From Herpetosiphon geysericola (GTDB taxonomy: Bacteria > Chloroflexota > Chloroflexia > Chloroflexales > Herpetosiphonaceae): DNA of 64,000 nucleotides. Shown here one piece after another: positions 46,067 to 54,964 of this stretch. The notes under the pieces were generated by a model. That model worked only from the letters and a program-made list of their open reading frames with translations, was not told the origin of the DNA and searched no databases. Both the position numbers and the translations under genes were made by a program. How positions within the stretch are numbered: the first letter of the stretch is position 1; every line of letters starts with the position of its first letter. The stretch covers positions 1 through 64,000 of the forward strand of contig NZ_LGKP01000027.1 of the NCBI RefSeq assembly GCF_001306135.1, given 5' to 3'.

Positions 46067-46906
46067 ATGTGGAATTTATTTCGCGCTGAATGGACGAAAA
46101 CCTATAAACGTCCAGCCAATATTGGCTTGTTTCTCGTTACCTTAGGTATTATTTTGCTCGGTTTTTTGGGCATGGTTGGGATATCCTTGTACGAAGGTAT
46201 GGATAGCCAATTTGCTGAACAAATTCGTCAACTAACCTTGTTTCCCACGAGCTTACAAGTACCATTAATTGTGCTGAGCCAACTTGGCTCGATTTTAGCA
46301 ATTGTCTTTATGAGCAACAGCATTGGCGCTGAATACACCAATGATACGTGGAAAGTGCTGCTGCCACGCCGCGCGCGCCGCAGTGATTTCATCATTATCA
46401 AAGTTGTGATCTGTTTGTTGTTTATGACCTTATTGATTGCCATTTCGCTGATTTTTGCTGCACTCTTAGGGGTGCTTGTTAATTTGATCGTTGGTGGTGA
46501 TATCAGCAATCTGGAGCAATTTTCAGCTTCAGAGCTGTTCAAATCGCTGGTGCCAATTTTTATGCAGTTGATCGTCTTTTCATCAATTACCCTCTTGGTA
46601 ACCATGGCCAGCCGCTCAACGATTATGGGGATTGTGTTTGGGATTGTTGGGAATACTATATTTAGTGTTGCCGCAAGTCTTTCCAAATTAGCTGCCAAAA
46701 TTCTCCCTAATTTACACATTAGCAATCTTGAAGCCAATTGGTTATATGATGGTGAGCAAAAAACTGAAGTCATTAAAAGAATCGATATGGCTTTTGGCAC
46801 CCCGATTTCGCTAACAACCAGCCTTATCGTAGTGGGAGCCTATATCTTTGGCTCAATTATTATCGGCTTAGTGCTGTTTCAACGGCGGGATATGGCGGGG
46901 CAATAG
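46067..46906 (+). CDS. ABC-2 type permease
   Basis: 279-residue membrane protein with six hydrophobic segments (about 20-42, 65-85, 108-140, 165-190, 195-215, 250-272). The N-terminal FRAEWTKTYKRPANIG is the typical amphipathic coupling region of ABC-2 permeases. The EYTNDTWKVLLPRRARR motif near 90 is the conserved intracellular loop seen in BcrB/NatB-like proteins. It starts 2 bases after the ATPase stop and ends the operon at a terminator. Confidence 0.88.
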   Translation: MWNLFRAEWTKTYKRPANIGLFLVTLGIILLGFLGMVGISLYEGMDSQFAEQIRQLTLFPTSLQVPLIVLSQLGSILAIVFMSNSIGAEYTNDTWKVLLPRRARRSDFIIIKVVICLLFMTLLIAISLIFAALLGVLVNLIVGGDISNLEQFSASELFKSLVPIFMQLIVFSSITLLVTMASRSTIMGIVFGIVGNTIFSVAASLSKLAAKILPNLHISNLEANWLYDGEQKTEVIKRIDMAFGTPISLTTSLIVVGAYIFGSIIIGLVLFQRRDMAGQ

Positions 46907-46931
46907 CTTGTAGCTCTCAAGAGGGTTTGGG

Positions 46932-46962
46932 CCGTGGTCTTCATTGACCACGGTCTTTTTTT
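46932..46962 (+). terminator. Rho-independent terminator of the ABC exporter operon
   Basis: CCGTGGTC / GACCACGG, 8 perfect pairs with a TTCATT loop, followed by TC and seven T. The end of its T-run touches the stop codon of the convergent homoserine dehydrogenase gene. Confidence 0.92.
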
Positions 46963-47965
46963 AGCACAAGGCCAAGAGGTCGAACAACACTGCCGAGGCG
47001 GTTACTTCAACTCCAGCGCCAGGTCCGCGTACCACGAGCGGTCGCTCTTGATAACGCTTGGTCGTCCACGCCACCAGATTATCGGGGCCTTTGAGCGAGC
47101 CAAGTGGACTATCGTTGGCGACTGCTTGCAAACCAATGCGCGCGCCATCAGGCGTAATCGAGGCCACATAGCGCAAGGTTTGGCCTTGGGCTACGGCCTC
47201 TGCTTGACGTTGGGCATAGCCAGCATCAAGTTGCTCAAGCTGGGCCATAAATTCAGCAATGCTTAAATCTGCAAACTCAGCAGGGTACAATGGCTCAATC
47301 GCAATATCGCTCAAGTTCCATTGATAGCCCAACGTTCGCGCCAAAATCAAGGCTTTGCGTGCAACATCAACTCCGCCCAAATCATCACGCGGATCTGGTT
47401 CAGTCCATCCCAAGGCTTTGGCCTCGCGCACGGCGCTTGAATAGGGCTTGCCTTGTTCAATCGACGAGAGCAAAAAACCCAAGGTGCCACTCAAACAACC
47501 TTCGATCCGTTGCACCTGATCGCCACTATCACGCAGTAAATTGGTGGTGACGACAATTGGCAATCCTGCGCCAACCGTGGCTTCATAGCGGGTGCGGCGC
47601 TCGCCAACCAAGGCTTGAAACAGGTTTAAGTCGTCGCACAACGGTTTTTTGTTGGCCAAGGCTAAGCGCTGGCCTTGGGCTACTAATTCAACCAATTGGG
47701 CGGCGTTGGCTTCAGCGGTGGTATCGGCCACCAAACAGCCAGCAGGCAAGGCGGCTCGCCAATCGCCGCTGGTTCCTTCTGGCAAGCTGGCCAAAGTTGT
47801 GCCTTGAGCTTTGGCAGCGGCCACCGCCAACCAACGTTCGTTGCTCAACGGCCCTACGACATAGCCAGAACGATCAGCCACCAAGGCAAGCGTAAAATGG
47901 GGCAATGCTTGGGCTAGCACCGCCCGCCCGACTCCACCAAAGCCATAAATTGCTAAATTGTGCAT
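46961..47965 (-). CDS. hom: Homoserine dehydrogenase
   Basis: 334-residue enzyme reducing aspartate semialdehyde to homoserine for threonine and methionine synthesis. The NAD(P)-binding GFGGVG is at residues 8-13; LALANKKPLC near 98 and the substrate-binding GAGLPIV and GCLSGTLGFLLS stretches near 135-165 are characteristic, as is the DPRDDLGGVDVARK catalytic region with its Lys near 205. No ACT domain, so feedback inhibition by threonine is not expected from this protein alone. Not in an operon with thrC or thrB. Confidence 0.92.
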   Translation of the reverse strand: MHNLAIYGFGGVGRAVLAQALPHFTLALVADRSGYVVGPLSNERWLAVAAAKAQGTTLASLPEGTSGDWRAALPAGCLVADTTAEANAAQLVELVAQGQRLALANKKPLCDDLNLFQALVGERRTRYEATVGAGLPIVVTTNLLRDSGDQVQRIEGCLSGTLGFLLSSIEQGKPYSSAVREAKALGWTEPDPRDDLGGVDVARKALILARTLGYQWNLSDIAIEPLYPAEFADLSIAEFMAQLEQLDAGYAQRQAEAVAQGQTLRYVASITPDGARIGLQAVANDSPLGSLKGPDNLVAWTTKRYQERPLVVRGPGAGVEVTASAVLFDLLALC

Positions 47966-48060
47966 TGTTAGCGTCCTTATCTGATGTGTCGGGCTGTATT
48001 GTACGGGCTAGCTAACGATTTCGGCAACATTTTGGATCAAGCTTGACGCAAATCCGCTTG

Positions 48061-48927
48061 TTAGTCGGCTTTACGCTGCTTTTTGAGCAATTTACGCACT
48101 TTTTCTTCTTCAGCAATCACTGCTTCAACTGCTTTGCTTGCAAGTTTGCCTGCATCGACCAAGGCATAGGCTCCCGACCGATCGAGCACCAACACATTGT
48201 CGTCGTCGAACTCGAAGGGCATATCGGCAACCAGCATTTCAACCACAGCCTTGAGAATCGCAATCCGTGCCCAACGTTTGTCGTTGGCGGCAATCACCTG
48301 CCATGGCGCGGTTTCGCTTGAGGTGCGGGCCAACATTTCGTCGGTGGCAATTGCATATTCTGGCCATTTCTCGCGATTGCGCCAATCTTCTTCGGTTAAT
48401 TTCCAGGTTTTAAGTGGATCTTGTTCGCGGTCGCGAAAGCGTTTTTCTTGCTCCTCGCTAGAAATATGCAGGAAAAATTTCAAAATTGAGGTTCGATCGT
48501 TATGTAAAATCCGTTCAAAATCGTTGATTTCGCCATAGGCTTGGCTCCACTCGCGCATGGTCGCAAAGCCCTCAACCCGCTCAACGAGTACACGACCATA
48601 CCACGAACGATCAAACAGCACCATCTGGCCATCGCGGGGCATGCGGTTCCAGAAGCGCCAAAGATAGTTGTGGGCGCGTTCTTCGGGCGTGGGGGCAGCA
48701 ATTGGATGCACCACAAAACCGCGTGGATCGAGCGCTTCGGTCAGGCGTTTGATTGCGCCGCCTTTGCCGCTAGCATCCCACCCTTCAAAGACTAACACCA
48801 TCCGATGGCCAATCTGGGTTACGGCGCGTTGCAAGCGCAACATTTTAAATTGTAATTCTTCAAGCTGGCGCTCGTAGGATTTTTTGCCCAAATGCAGCGA
48901 TAAATCAACTTGGTCAAGCATTGACAT
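48061..48927 (-). CDS. ppk2: Polyphosphate kinase 2 family protein
   Basis: 288-residue PPK2-type kinase that moves phosphate between polyphosphate and nucleotides. Walker A lies in GWDASGKGG (49-57), and the lid/Walker B region in FDRSWYGRVLVERV (105-118). The length and FEGWDASGKGGAIKRL match the one-domain class; whether it uses NDP or NMP cannot be told from the sequence. The ATG at 48927 has AGGAGC upstream and gives the usual start; one at 48960 has no site. It lies between a terminator and the hom gene. Confidence 0.9.
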   Translation of the reverse strand: MSMLDQVDLSLHLGKKSYERQLEELQFKMLRLQRAVTQIGHRMVLVFEGWDASGKGGAIKRLTEALDPRGFVVHPIAAPTPEERAHNYLWRFWNRMPRDGQMVLFDRSWYGRVLVERVEGFATMREWSQAYGEINDFERILHNDRTSILKFFLHISSEEQEKRFRDREQDPLKTWKLTEEDWRNREKWPEYAIATDEMLARTSSETAPWQVIAANDKRWARIAILKAVVEMLVADMPFEFDDDNVLVLDRSGAYALVDAGKLASKAVEAVIAEEEKVRKLLKKQRKAD

Positions 48928-48944
48928 GAAACGCTCCTTTAAAT

Positions 48945-48972
48945 GCAAAACGCCCCGCAACTACGGAGCGTT
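48945..48972 (-). terminator. Terminator of the ArsR-type regulator gene
   Basis: AACGCTCCG / CGGGGCGTT on the - strand with one U-G pair, followed by TTTTGCATTT. It begins 11 bases after the regulator stop. Confidence 0.75.
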
Positions 48973-48983
48973 GGCACAAATGC

Positions 48984-50069
48984 TTAGACAAATTCACGTA
49001 AGCGAGCTGAAATTTCTTCAATCCGTTGGCGATTGATTGAATAATATTTTGCGCCTTTATCGCGCCGCACATTCAGCACCCCAGAAGTTTCCATCAGCTT
49101 CAAATGGCGAGAAACCGCCGATTGGTGAATATCAAGCAAGTTGACAATTTCTTGGGCATATAATTCACGGCCATGCAACAAGGTCATAATTTGCAGGCGT
49201 GTTTTATCGGCCAAAGCGGCTAATGGCTGATAGAGGCTTTGAGTACGCTCAGTTTGCTCATCGCCTTCAGCAGGCGTCGTACTGCTATTATAAAACACAG
49301 TGAGTAATGAATTATTGAATAAAAATGATAAATATGGCCCGATGTATTGCGATGGAACAAAACGCACAGTGCTAATGGTGCCAAGCCGTTCATGAATATG
49401 GTCTGGCAAGCGCCGACCAGTTACACCAGCAAACAAATCGCGGAAGTTAACACTATATTGATGAGTACGATGATAATGAGCATTACGTTCACGGCGAGCT
49501 TGTTGCAGTTCATATTGCTCACGATAAATTCGATCCCAAAAACGTTGAATTGTTGAGACCAATAAATCGCGCCATTCGGTTGGCTGTTGCAATAATTCGA
49601 TTAATTCGTCGGTATCTACTGGAAACTGCATTTTAGCTAATAAGTCTTCTAATTGTTCTTGATCGGCAATAATTTCTGCTGGCGTATGCACTAATTCAAT
49701 ATCTGCATTGACAGCAGTACGCTGCACAATTTTATGCACAATTGCAGCACATTCTTGCGCAGACAACGCTTTGAGATCGTCGATCAAGCCATTAAAATCG
49801 TCGTGACCAGCAGCACCGGGGGCTAAAACTTCGCCAGCCACTGTTTCAACCACAACATACGGATATACACCCAAGCGCATTGCCAGTTGAATATCGTGGC
49901 GTAAGCGTGGTGGCACACTCGCAGCAGCTTCAACCAGCCAAGCATCTAAGCCCTCAAAATCGTGAACAATTCCAATCAGACCCATTGTCGAAAGCAGATC
50001 CAACCCAAGCGATGGGACAAAATCAACTTTAAATGCCGGTTGAGCGCGAACGAGTTCAGTCATAGCCAT
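48984..50069 (-). CDS. ArsR-family transcriptional regulator with large N-terminal domain
   Basis: 361-residue protein. Residues about 270-361 are an ArsR winged helix: LAALADKTRLQIMTLLHGRELYAQEIVNLLDIHQSAVSRHLKLMETSGVLNVRRDKGAKYYSIN. The N-terminal 260 residues are helical and acidic with no recognised family, and lack Cys ligands for a metal site. ArsR proteins with such DUF5937-like effector domains exist in other bacteria. Its target may be itself or nearby genes; AGGAGT precedes the ATG. Regulation by a small ligand is inferred only. Confidence 0.82.
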   Translation of the reverse strand: MAMTELVRAQPAFKVDFVPSLGLDLLSTMGLIGIVHDFEGLDAWLVEAAASVPPRLRHDIQLAMRLGVYPYVVVETVAGEVLAPGAAGHDDFNGLIDDLKALSAQECAAIVHKIVQRTAVNADIELVHTPAEIIADQEQLEDLLAKMQFPVDTDELIELLQQPTEWRDLLVSTIQRFWDRIYREQYELQQARRERNAHYHRTHQYSVNFRDLFAGVTGRRLPDHIHERLGTISTVRFVPSQYIGPYLSFLFNNSLLTVFYNSSTTPAEGDEQTERTQSLYQPLAALADKTRLQIMTLLHGRELYAQEIVNLLDIHQSAVSRHLKLMETSGVLNVRRDKGAKYYSINRQRIEEISARLREFV

Positions 50070-50396
50070 CGACTCCTACTTTTAAGATGCGGTCCCACCA
50101 TTTGGGGTGATAGAGCTAGCGGATACATCCCTGCACGAGGGACAACAGACGCCCCCGCATTCGACAACGCTCTGAAGGATGGGTTATGCAGGCTTGTACA
50201 TTTTAGCATATTCTGGCTAACTTCGGCTAACAGTGGCCAAAGCTTAGCCAAACGCTGCTATTTGGGTGCGCAGGCTTGCGATAGATTCCTCAGATCCAAC
50301 CCTATTATTGACCCAAATCATGGCACAATCGGCATGACCGCTCGTTCTTGGGAAAACGCACGCTTGGAGACAGAAGTTTGATTAACCAAAATCGAT
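50070..50396. other. Intergenic region, no gene seen
   Basis: About 325 bases holding the promoter of the ArsR-type gene (- strand) and the 3' end of the sensor gene. A GGCTAAC word occurs twice near 50215-50232 and a GGCCAAAGCTTAGCC imperfect palindrome at 50234-50248. No RNA gene or open frame with a ribosome site. Confidence 0.45.
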
Positions 50397-51941
50397 TTAG
50401 CGCAGGGCTGCTTGCATGCCAGCGGCCAACGTTTGATAAATTGCGATCTGGCCAAAATCGATATTGGCAGCCACAATTTCTTCGGCAATCGCTGGATTGG
50501 CACCTGTTAGCAACAAGCGTGCACCCAATAATTGCACTGCTTGGGCGGTTTGGCCAAGCGCGATTGCAGCCTGTTGGTCGAGCTGCGAAACGCCAGTTAC
50601 ATCGAGGATGACGCTCCGAGCGCGATGGGTTTCAATGCCTTGTAAAATCGTAGTTTGCAAGCGCTCAGCCCGAGCCAAGTCTATTTGACCAATTAATGGC
50701 ATGGCTAAGACCTCGCGTGAAACCGGAATTAGCGGCAAGGCTTGTTCGGCCAAGGTTTGCTCTTGGAGTTCGAGCAATGTTGCTTGGGTTTGCAATTGGC
50801 TTTGTTGATTGGCGAGCATCTCTGCTTGCAAGGCACTGCGCTTGGCTTCGGCGGCCAATTGTTCACGTTGCGCCACAGCTAACGAATCAAGCGCTTGATT
50901 AACAGTTTTGGCCAATAAACCTAGTTCATCGGGGCTGGCAAAGTTAATCTGTTGCTGATTGGGCTGGCTGGGATCGATCTGACGTAAATCGCCAACAATT
51001 GAGCTTAGTGGCTGGAAAATAAAGCGCCGTAATGCCCAAAATAAGCTAAGCAAGCCGAGACAGCCAGCAATCCCCACTACGCTAGCAATCAGCCAAAAGG
51101 TGCGTTGGCCTTGAATATAAATCGTGCGTGGTAAGGCCAAGGTTGCAACCAACAGCGGCTGATTATCGATCGAAGGAAAGACCACAAAGCCTTCGAGCGT
51201 ATTCTCGTTGAAGGCCCGCGAAACCAAGCGCTGATCGTTGGCTAGCTCGCTCACCACTTGCTGACGATTGGTTGATAAAAAACGATAATCACTTAATTCT
51301 ACTGGCAAGAGCGTTTGATAATTAATTCGATCAGTCACGTCTTGATCGACTAAACGGCCATAAATTAATGTGCCGCGAGCTGGGCCTTGACCCTCATTGG
51401 TGATGATTGGGCGGGCAGCCAAAAGCCAGAGTTTAGTGCCAGCCCGCACGACACTGGTATTGCCTTGATCAAGACGGGGATGTTGGAGCAGTTGAGGATA
51501 GAAATTATTAATATCAAAAAACTCAAATGGCACAGCAACAGGTTTGGCTTGCTTGGGATCGTAGGTTTTGGCAAAGACGATGGTGCCATTTTGATCGGTG
51601 TAGAGCATTGCTTGAATGTTATACAGCTCAAAAACATCATCATTGGTATTTTCGGCGATATAACTTGGCGTGCGTTGATTGATAAAATTATATGATTCGT
51701 CCCACGTTGCCATCGACAAGACTAAAGCGTCGATCTGGGTTAGCTCAGCATTAATTGCGCGCCGAACCCGTTCGAGGTGGTTTTGCATTTCCTGTTGTTC
51801 AGCGAAGAGGCTCGAACTATTGACAATATAACGGAGCGGAATCAACAAAATCAGCACCACAAGCAGCATAATGCCTAATAAAGCAAGGCTAATTTTGCCA
51901 CGTACACTTTTATGCACATACTGTTGATAGGTTGATTTCAT
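50397..51941 (-). CDS. CHASE4-HAMP-STAS sensor protein
   Basis: 514-residue membrane sensor. Transmembrane helix at about 17-38, an extracellular CHASE4-like sensor at about 45-270 (ATWDESYNFI... is typical), second helix at about 280-303, HAMP at 305-360, a coiled coil at about 360-425, and an RsbR/RsbS-like STAS domain at about 430-514 (VSREVLAMPLIGQID then ILDVTGVSQLDQQAA). In STAS regulators the residue after the conserved Asp is normally Ser/Thr and phosphorylated; here it is Gln (LDQ). It resembles a stressosome input with altered switching. No kinase or phosphatase partner is adjacent. Confidence 0.82.
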   Translation of the reverse strand: MKSTYQQYVHKSVRGKISLALLGIMLLVVLILLIPLRYIVNSSSLFAEQQEMQNHLERVRRAINAELTQIDALVLSMATWDESYNFINQRTPSYIAENTNDDVFELYNIQAMLYTDQNGTIVFAKTYDPKQAKPVAVPFEFFDINNFYPQLLQHPRLDQGNTSVVRAGTKLWLLAARPIITNEGQGPARGTLIYGRLVDQDVTDRINYQTLLPVELSDYRFLSTNRQQVVSELANDQRLVSRAFNENTLEGFVVFPSIDNQPLLVATLALPRTIYIQGQRTFWLIASVVGIAGCLGLLSLFWALRRFIFQPLSSIVGDLRQIDPSQPNQQQINFASPDELGLLAKTVNQALDSLAVAQREQLAAEAKRSALQAEMLANQQSQLQTQATLLELQEQTLAEQALPLIPVSREVLAMPLIGQIDLARAERLQTTILQGIETHRARSVILDVTGVSQLDQQAAIALGQTAQAVQLLGARLLLTGANPAIAEEIVAANIDFGQIAIYQTLAAGMQAALR

Positions 51942-52180
51942 CGTTGAATGTCCTTAAATACCAGCACTGGTTGCTAACCTGAAACGAAAAAGCTGCACTA
52001 CGCAGCAGATGGAGCCTGATCCAACCAACTATCCAACTGCTTAAAGCCACCGTTGTGGTGAGCAATATCACCCGAAAGTAGCTATTTACAGCTAGGACTT
52101 TATGGTATACAACAAGATCAGAGTATCAATCACTGGGAGCGCGTTTTTTGAAGGCGCTTGATTGATGGTAGGAGCAAGCT

Positions 52181-52576
52181 ATGCACATTTTAATTGTCGA
52201 TGACGACCAAGACAACCGCACCATCCTCACAACCCGCTTGCAACGACGGGGTTTTAAGATTAGCACGGCAAAAACGGGCATTGAAGGCTTGATGTTGGCC
52301 TTGCAATTAAAGCCTGATTTGATTTTGATGGATATGTCGATGCCCGAACTGCATGGGTGGGGTGCGACCGCCCAACTCAAAGCCTCACCCCAAACCCGCG
52401 CGATTCCGGTTATTGCAATTACTGCCTACAACTTAGCTGGTGATCGTCAACGCTGCTTGGCGGTTGGCTGCGATGCCTATGTTGAAAAACCGATTGATTT
52501 TGCCTATTTGCTCTCAACGATTCAGCTTGTAGCTGATCGGCATAAGCTTGCCTTTGAGATCAAGCTTGGTGGATAA
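52181..52576 (+). CDS. Single-domain response regulator (CheY-like)
   Basis: 131-residue receiver domain: D7/D8/D9 acidic pocket, phospho-acceptor D51 in LILMDMSMP, T81 in IAITAYN, and K103 in VEKPID. There is no output domain, so it acts by protein interaction or as a phospho-relay. AGGAG lies about 7 bases before the ATG. It is transcribed away from the STAS sensor gene, a possible but unproven partnership. Confidence 0.88.
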   Translation: MHILIVDDDQDNRTILTTRLQRRGFKISTAKTGIEGLMLALQLKPDLILMDMSMPELHGWGATAQLKASPQTRAIPVIAITAYNLAGDRQRCLAVGCDAYVEKPIDFAYLLSTIQLVADRHKLAFEIKLGG

Positions 52577-52809
52577 AGCACTCGTGTTCAAATAACCGAT
52601 ACCAAATAGGCAGCAAACAATAATAAGCGCCTACCTACCGCTTAATCTACGTTACGCAGATTATACACCGTTCTAGCCTCGTTTTTGCTTCGCTCTTCTA
52701 GTTTCACATGCATAATTTGTTTTTCTTGCTGGCTCCCACTTTAGCGAGCAAGCGGCGCTTTGATTGCCGCTTGCTTGCATATTTGGAATCCCCGTTGATT
52801 AACCGAGCA

Positions 52810-54729
52810 TTATTTGCCAGTCCAAGGCAAATAGACTTTGTATTGGGTTGGAATCGCGGTATTGGTTGCCGTTGGAACCAAGGTCGCGGTTGGCGTTTGG
52901 GTTGCAGTGCTCGTTGGCGTATTGGTCGCAGTTATGGTTGGCGAACCAGGCGTCACCGTCACCGTCACCGTGATTGTTGGCGTTGCGGTTTGGGTTGGGG
53001 TGGCAGTTGGCGAACCAGGTGTAACCGTTACTGTCACCGTGATTGTTGGCGTTGCCGTCTGAGTGGCAGTTGGTTCAACGGTTGCCGTTGGTGCTACCGT
53101 TGCAGTGGCAGTTGGTTCAACGGTTGCCGTTGGTGCTACGGTTGCAGTGGCAGTTGGTTCATCGGTTGAGGTTGGCGCTACGGTTGCGGTCGCAGTTGGT
53201 TCATCAGTTGCAGTTGGCGCTACGGTTGCGGTCGCAGTTGGTTCATCGGTTGCAGTTGGTGCGACGGTTGCAGTATTGGTTGGGCTAGCCGTTTCGGTTG
53301 GGGTTTCGGTTGGCGTGGTCGTCTCGGTTGGCGTGTTAGTTGGGGTAGCCGTTGGATTTGCGGCTACAACCGTATAGCTATAATCCTCGGGATCGTCGTT
53401 AAAGCCACGAACGTGCTGGCCAAGTGGGTTCACATATTGGCCATTTGTTTGCTTCATATAGGCCGTTGAGCCGCCATCTTGCACAATCACCCGATAGAAA
53501 ATGGTTGTGCCCACTGCTTGGGCTGGAATGCTGGCCTGCCATAAGTCGTAGCTATGGCTTGCTTGGTTGCGAAAACTTGCAGTCAACGATTTGCTGCGGG
53601 TCATCGGAATGGTGGTTGAAGTAGCGCCATCCCAGTAGCGCAGGCTGGCGTTTTGCACATCCAGCGCATCGGTTAATGCAGAAATCGTTACAGCAGTCGT
53701 TTCGTTGATTGTGCCCGTGGCGCTATGCAAGAAGCTATAGCTTTCGCCGGGCACAAACTCGGTTTGGGGATTTGCGCTCGTTGCACTGTGATAGAGATAA
53801 TCCCACAAAATATTATTATCGCCACCAAGCACTGGAGTGCTGGTTGGGGCTGGAGTTTCTGTCGCCGTCGCAGTATTGGTCGGGGTGTTGGTTGCAGTAT
53901 TCGTTGGCGTGTTGGTCGGAGTATTCGTTGGCGTATTCGTTGGCGTGTTGGTTGCAGTATTCGTTGGCGTATTGGTCGCTGTGTTGGTTGGAGTGTTGGT
54001 TGCGGTATTCGTTGGGGTATTGGTTGCTGCTGAACACGTCAGAGTTGGGCTGGCACTGTTGCGTGGGTTTGGCGTAACTGCAGTAAATTCGCCAGCATTG
54101 TCATCTGCATCAACACATGGATTTGTGCGAATGACGCTGGTGGTATTGCTTGGAGCTGGGGCTGGGCCGTTGCCTTCAAAGTAATTTGCAGTTCCATAAC
54201 CAACCAGATCGACAATTTGCGCTTGTTGGGCGGCACTACATGATGTTGAACCACCATTACAAGCTAACCCAGTTGTAGTATTGGCAACAATAACTTTACC
54301 TGTTGTACCAGACATTGTAGCAGTTCCAGTAGCATCAGGGGATGGCAATGCAGCACCAGTTGCCCCGCCAGACATACGTACAAGATAGTATTGACCAGGA
54401 GCCATTGAAACATTAGGCAATGTGGTAACACTACCACTAAAATTTCCCGTACCAGTACCTGCTGCATATTGAATCGACAAACCATTAAGCGAAACTGCTA
54501 CTGAGCTCCGATTAAATAATTCAACAAAATCATTGGTATAGGTAGAGCCTGTATTTCCTCCGCCCCCATAAACCTGGCTAATGACTACGCCATTGGAGGC
54601 GGCGAAGGTTGGCCGTGCACCTGCCTGCGGCAGCATCCACGCCATCAAGCCGACCAAGAAAACACTTAACAACGAGCCAATTCGGGCACGATCCACAGTC
54701 AATAACGACCGCAACGAGCGCAATTGCAT
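52810..54729 (-). CDS. Secreted lamin-tail-domain protein with Thr/Pro repeats
   Basis: 639-residue exported protein. Signal peptide to about residue 42, then a lamin-tail (LTD) domain at about 45-235 (VVISQVYGGGGNTG...DFVELFNRS...GYGTANYFEG). A TNTPTNTA repeat linker follows at about 240-305, then an Ig-like module at about 310-455, a second long Thr/Pro/Ala linker containing five 14-residue repeats, and the tail VYLPWTGK. LTD proteins in bacteria are often linked to surface nucleases or hydrolases, but no catalytic domain is seen. The ATG at 54729 has GAGGAG 9 bases upstream; one at 54756 is further from it. Confidence 0.85.
   Translation of the reverse strand: MQLRSLRSLLTVDRARIGSLLSVFLVGLMAWMLPQAGARPTFAASNGVVISQVYGGGGNTGSTYTNDFVELFNRSSVAVSLNGLSIQYAAGTGTGNFSGSVTTLPNVSMAPGQYYLVRMSGGATGAALPSPDATGTATMSGTTGKVIVANTTTGLACNGGSTSCSAAQQAQIVDLVGYGTANYFEGNGPAPAPSNTTSVIRTNPCVDADDNAGEFTAVTPNPRNSASPTLTCSAATNTPTNTATNTPTNTATNTPTNTATNTPTNTPTNTPTNTPTNTATNTPTNTATATETPAPTSTPVLGGDNNILWDYLYHSATSANPQTEFVPGESYSFLHSATGTINETTAVTISALTDALDVQNASLRYWDGATSTTIPMTRSKSLTASFRNQASHSYDLWQASIPAQAVGTTIFYRVIVQDGGSTAYMKQTNGQYVNPLGQHVRGFNDDPEDYSYTVVAANPTATPTNTPTETTTPTETPTETASPTNTATVAPTATDEPTATATVAPTATDEPTATATVAPTSTDEPTATATVAPTATVEPTATATVAPTATVEPTATQTATPTITVTVTVTPGSPTATPTQTATPTITVTVTVTPGSPTITATNTPTSTATQTPTATLVPTATNTAIPTQYKVYLPWTGK
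53063..53272. repeat. Five tandem 42-base repeats coding 14-residue units
   Basis: Five consecutive 42-base copies (starts 53063, 53105, 53147, 53189, 53231) in the linker of the lamin-tail protein, encoding near-identical ATVAPTA(T/S)(D/V)EPTAT units on the - strand. Near-identity at DNA level suggests recent expansion and likely length variation between strains. Confidence 0.9.
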
Positions 54730-54910
54730 ACCAATACTCCTCAGCAAGAAACACATGTGGCGAGAACAGAAGGGTCACAAGCGATCTTGCCACGCAGTCT
54801 AGCTCCACGTCAATGCTATTTAGTCCTATCCATGGCCTAGTTCTGGGTGCAATTGGAGTGATGTTTTAGTTGGCGAAATTGCTTCGGTGGCGCTGCTGGA
54901 GAGGGATAGA

Positions 54911-54928
54911 GGGGAGTTGTGGCTCCCC
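54911..54928 (-). terminator. Hairpin after the gamma-glutamyltransferase gene
   Basis: GGGGAG-TTGTGG-CTCCCC, six perfect GC-rich pairs, about 35 bases after the stop of the - strand gene. No T-run is present, so terminator function is uncertain. Confidence 0.35.
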
Positions 54929-54964
54929 TGCCATCTCATGCTTAATTTGGAGTGAACGTGCCAA

